Shown in pieces: positions 61,461 to 64,000 of a stretch of 64,000 nucleotides of DNA. The stretch comes from JBMYTN01 sp049604415. Lineage in GTDB: Bacteria > Pseudomonadota > Alphaproteobacteria > Rhodospirillales > Rhodospirillaceae. Within the stretch, counting starts at the first letter, position 1; each line of letters begins with the position of its first letter. The notes under the pieces are model-generated. The model was not told the DNA's origin. It ran no database searches and saw only the letters and a program-made list of their open reading frames with translations. The stretch is taken from positions 1 through 64,000 of the forward strand of contig JBMYTN010000005.1 in NCBI GenBank assembly GCA_049604415.1, given 5' to 3'. Both the position numbers and the translations under genes were made by a program.

Positions 61461-62119
61461 GCGGCGGCGACACTGGGGCTCCCGTGCAACAGCCGGACAG
61501 CTTTTCCTTCACGGAAAGCAATCTGGCCGAAGTGCAGAAAATCATTGCCAAATATCCGGAAGGCCGCACCCGCAGCGCGGTGATGCCGATGCTCGATCTG
61601 GCCCAGCGCCAGGAGGGTTGGGTATCCCAGCCTGCCATCGAGGAAATCGCCCGGATTGCCGGTGTGGCCCCGATGCGGGTGCTGGAGGTCGCGACCTTCT
61701 ACACCATGTATCGCCTGAAGCCGGTTGGCACCCATTTCATCGAAGTCTGCACCAATCTGCCCTGCTGGCTGCGCGGGTCGGATGATGTGGTCCGTGCCGC
61801 GAAAGATGTGTTCGGTGTCGATATTGGCGGCACATCCGAAGACGGTAAGGCCACAGTGGCTGAGGCGGAATGCCTCGGCGCTTGTGTCAACGCGCCGATG
61901 TGTCAGATCGGCGATCACTATTACGAAGATCTGACCTATGAGAACGCCAAGGCCCTGTTCGAGACCTTAAAGGCTGGGGGCACGCCGAAACCGGGACCGC
62001 AGAATTCCCGCACCAGTTCCGAGCCCGAGGGCGGACCGACCACCTTGACCGACGTTCCGCCCCACGTTCCGTATCAGCCGCAGGCGGCACCGGCCGCCGA
62101 TGCGACCGAAGGAGCCTGA
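61457..62119 (+). CDS. nuoE: NADH-quinone oxidoreductase subunit E
   Basis: 220 residues, the 24-kDa subunit with a [2Fe-2S] cluster in the NADH-oxidising module. Ligands are in VCTNLPCWLRG and the later ECLGACVNAPMCQI. A Pro/Gly-rich extension of about 50 residues after ETLKAGG is common in alphaproteobacterial NuoE. Its start overlaps nuoD by four bases. Confidence 0.95.
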   Translation: MSGGDTGAPVQQPDSFSFTESNLAEVQKIIAKYPEGRTRSAVMPMLDLAQRQEGWVSQPAIEEIARIAGVAPMRVLEVATFYTMYRLKPVGTHFIEVCTNLPCWLRGSDDVVRAAKDVFGVDIGGTSEDGKATVAEAECLGACVNAPMCQIGDHYYEDLTYENAKALFETLKAGGTPKPGPQNSRTSSEPEGGPTTLTDVPPHVPYQPQAAPAADATEGA

Positions 62120-62120
62120 C

Positions 62121-63413
62121 ATGTTGCATGACAAGGACCGGATTTTTACCAATCTGTACGGCCTCCAGGACCCGTTTTTGAAGGGTGCCCTGGCCCGGGG
62201 CGATTGGGACAACACCAAAGCGCTGCTGGCCATGGGCCGCGATTGGATCATCGACCAGGTCAAGACCTCCGGCCTGCGCGGTCGGGGTGGGGCAGGCTTC
62301 CCCACCGGCATGAAATGGTCCTTTATGCCCAAGGAAGTTGGCGAGCGGCCGCATTACTTGGTCATCAACGCCGATGAAGGCGAGCCCGGCACCTGTAAAG
62401 ACCGGGATATGATGCGCCATGACCCCCACAAGCTGCTCGAAGGCTGCTTGCTGGCCGGTTTCGCCATGCAGGCCCATGCGGCCTATATCTACATCCGGGG
62501 TGAGTTCCACCAGGAAGGCAATGCCCTGGAGCGGGCCATTGAGGAAGCCCGCGAGGCTGGCCTTTTGGGTCCCGATGCCTGTGGGTCTGGTTGGGCCTTC
62601 GAGATCTATGTCCATCGCGGGGCCGGGGCCTATATCTGCGGCGAAGAAACTGCGCTGATCCAATCCCTGGAAGGCAAAAAGGGCCAACCGCGCCTGAAGC
62701 CGCCGTTCCCGGCAGGCGTTGGCGTCTGGGGCTGCCCGACCACGGTGAACAATGTGGAAAGCATCGCGGTGGTGCCGACCATTTTGCGTCGGGGCGGGGC
62801 CTGGTTTGGCGCGCTGGGTCGGGAAAAGAACACCGGCACCAAGGTGTTCTGCATTTCCGGCCATGTGAACAATCCCTGCAATGTCGAAGAAGAGATGGGG
62901 ATCCCGCTGAAGGACCTGATCGAAAAGCATGCCGGGGGCGTGCGGGGCGGTTGGGACAATCTGCTGGCGGTCATCCCGGGCGGGGCCTCTGTGCCGCTGC
63001 TGCCCAAGGACATCTGCGACACGGTGCTGATGGATTTTGACAGCCTGCGGGAGGTCAAATCCGGTCTGGGCACCGCAGCGGTCATGGTGATGGACAAATC
63101 CACCGATGTGGTGAAGGCCATCACCCGGCTGTCCCGGTTCTACACCCATGAAAGCTGTGGCCAATGCACGCCTTGTCGCGAAGGCACCGGCTGGCTGTGG
63201 CGGGTCATGGACCGTCTGGTGACCGGCGATGCCCATGTCGAGGAAATCGATGTGCTGGAGCAGGTCACCCGCCAGATCGAGGGCCACACCATCTGCGCGC
63301 TTGGCGATGCAGCGGCTTGGCCGGTCCAAGGCCTGATCCGGCATTTCCGGCCCGAGCTGGAACGGCGGATCCTAGAAAAGCAAGGTGTCGCCCATCCGGC
63401 GGCGGCTGAGTAA
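62121..63413 (+). CDS. nuoF: NADH-quinone oxidoreductase subunit F
   Basis: 430 residues, the flavoprotein that binds NADH and FMN. Signs are GLRGRGGAGFPTGMKW (NADH), YLVINADEGEPGTCKDRDMMRHDPHKLLEG (FMN), the GAGAYICGEETALIQSLEG block and the cluster N3 ligands in ESCGQCTPCREG with a later HTICALGDAAAWPVQGLIRHF. The start is ATG 62121 with AAGGAGCC upstream. Confidence 0.97.
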   Translation: MLHDKDRIFTNLYGLQDPFLKGALARGDWDNTKALLAMGRDWIIDQVKTSGLRGRGGAGFPTGMKWSFMPKEVGERPHYLVINADEGEPGTCKDRDMMRHDPHKLLEGCLLAGFAMQAHAAYIYIRGEFHQEGNALERAIEEAREAGLLGPDACGSGWAFEIYVHRGAGAYICGEETALIQSLEGKKGQPRLKPPFPAGVGVWGCPTTVNNVESIAVVPTILRRGGAWFGALGREKNTGTKVFCISGHVNNPCNVEEEMGIPLKDLIEKHAGGVRGGWDNLLAVIPGGASVPLLPKDICDTVLMDFDSLREVKSGLGTAAVMVMDKSTDVVKAITRLSRFYTHESCGQCTPCREGTGWLWRVMDRLVTGDAHVEEIDVLEQVTRQIEGHTICALGDAAAWPVQGLIRHFRPELERRILEKQGVAHPAAAE

Positions 63414-63432
63414 ACGGGGAGCGGAGAGCCCA

Positions 63433-64000
63433 ATGCCCAAGCTGACGATTGATGGCATCGAGGTTGAGGTTCCGGCCGGGACGACGATCCTGCAGGCCGC
63501 CGAAACCCTCGGGATCGAAATTCCCCGGTTCTGCTATCACGAGCGGTTGTCCATCGCCGGGAACTGCCGGATGTGTCTGGTCGAGGTCAAGCCCGGACCG
63601 CCGAAACCGGCTGCCTCCTGCGCCATGCCGGTGGCCGAGGGCATGGATGTCAAAACCAACTCCGAGCTGGCCATTAAGGCCCGCAAAGGGGTGATGGAAT
63701 TTCTGCTGATCAATCACCCGCTGGATTGCCCGATTTGCGACCAGGGCGGGGAATGTGACCTGCAAGATCAGGCCATGACCTTCGGCAATGACAAGTCGCG
63801 CTTTGGTGAACATAAGCGGGCGGTGCGGGAAAAATATTTGGGTCCCTTGGTGAAAACCGCCATGACCCGCTGCATTCACTGCACCCGCTGTGTCCGCTTC
63901 TCGACCGAGGTCGCCGGGGTCCAGGAAATGGGCATGATCGGGCGCGGCGAGCATGCGGAAATCACCAGCTATATCGAAAGCGCTTTGACCAGCGAGCTGT
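63433..64000 (+). CDS. nuoG: NADH-quinone oxidoreductase subunit G (partial, cut by window end)
   Basis: First 189 residues of the large iron-sulfur subunit. The N-terminal ferredoxin-type domain has the [2Fe-2S] ligands in FCYHERLSIAGNCRMCLVEV and a further Cys in AASCAMPV. Next come the HxxxCxxCxxxxxC-type cluster (NHPLDCPICDQGGECDLQD) and the beginning of the 4Fe-4S block (CIHCTRCVRF). GCGGAGAG precedes ATG 63433. The frame is open to the last base, so the gene continues beyond the window. Confidence 0.96.
   Translation, partial: MPKLTIDGIEVEVPAGTTILQAAETLGIEIPRFCYHERLSIAGNCRMCLVEVKPGPPKPAASCAMPVAEGMDVKTNSELAIKARKGVMEFLLINHPLDCPICDQGGECDLQDQAMTFGNDKSRFGEHKRAVREKYLGPLVKTAMTRCIHCTRCVRFSTEVAGVQEMGMIGRGEHAEITSYIESALTSEL

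Noticed and set aside
61887..63344. 485-codon minus-strand open frame opposite nuoE/nuoF
   Set aside because: It lies wholly antisense to clear complex-I genes and has no recognisable motif. Long antisense frames are expected in GC-rich coding sequence.

Overview
The window reads as the chromosome of an alphaproteobacterium, most likely a Rhodospirillales member. The evidence is the high GC content and the order tRNA-Leu, tig, clpP, clpX, lon, hupB, tRNA-Val, with a nuo operon further on. An ArsR/methyltransferase-metF-metH operon, a malonyl-CoA decarboxylase and many c-di-GMP proteins fit the same group. No species is claimed. I saw no phage, transposase, CRISPR array or rRNA.

Layout. 0-13.4 kb: an orphan membrane protein, arfB, a DUF3750 protein, mnmC, a nucleoside 2-deoxyribosyltransferase, a ParA-Nudix pair, ettA with an adenine/adenosine deaminase, and an mlaC-like gene. 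13.6-19.2 kb: a tightly coupled methionine operon (regulator, metF, metH) behind a perfect 20-bp palindrome. 19.3-24.2 kb: two secreted proteins, a diguanylate cyclase and a ClC channel. 24.3-28.5 kb (minus strand): a Pat-like protein acetyltransferase, a SLAC1/TehA channel, and tRNA-Cys plus tRNA-Asn. 28.9-36.8 kb: a PAS-GGDEF-EAL protein, a degenerate GGDEF protein, nnrDE, malonyl-CoA decarboxylase and a globin-coupled chemoreceptor. 37.3-45.4 kb: tRNA-Leu, tig, clpP, clpX, lon, hupB and tRNA-Val, the protein quality-control core. 45.5-56.8 kb: a minus-strand tricarboxylate-type uptake and catabolism cluster (tctC, a fused tctA-tctB, a PrpF isomerase, a universal stress protein, a D-2-hydroxyacid dehydrogenase, an RraA/aldolase-fold protein, an AbrB permease and an isocitrate/isopropylmalate-type dehydrogenase). 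It diverges from a TctD/TctE two-component system. 57.1-58.4 kb: a gene-poor stretch with two tiny membrane ORFs and a structured, terminator-ended unit. 58.4-64 kb: nuoABCDEF and a partial nuoG, cut by the window end.

The most interesting item is the Tct cluster. It looks like a complete sense-import-isomerise-oxidise-cleave module for an unidentified tri- or dicarboxylate, set between the hupB/tRNA-Val block and nuo. It has a fused permease and a canonical intrinsic terminator inside the transport operon, just after the binding-protein gene. Other items worth a check are the methionine-operon palindrome, a GGDEF protein with a lost active site but intact inhibitory site, a His-Asp tail on trigger factor, the structured region before nuo, and the long nuoB-nuoC spacer.
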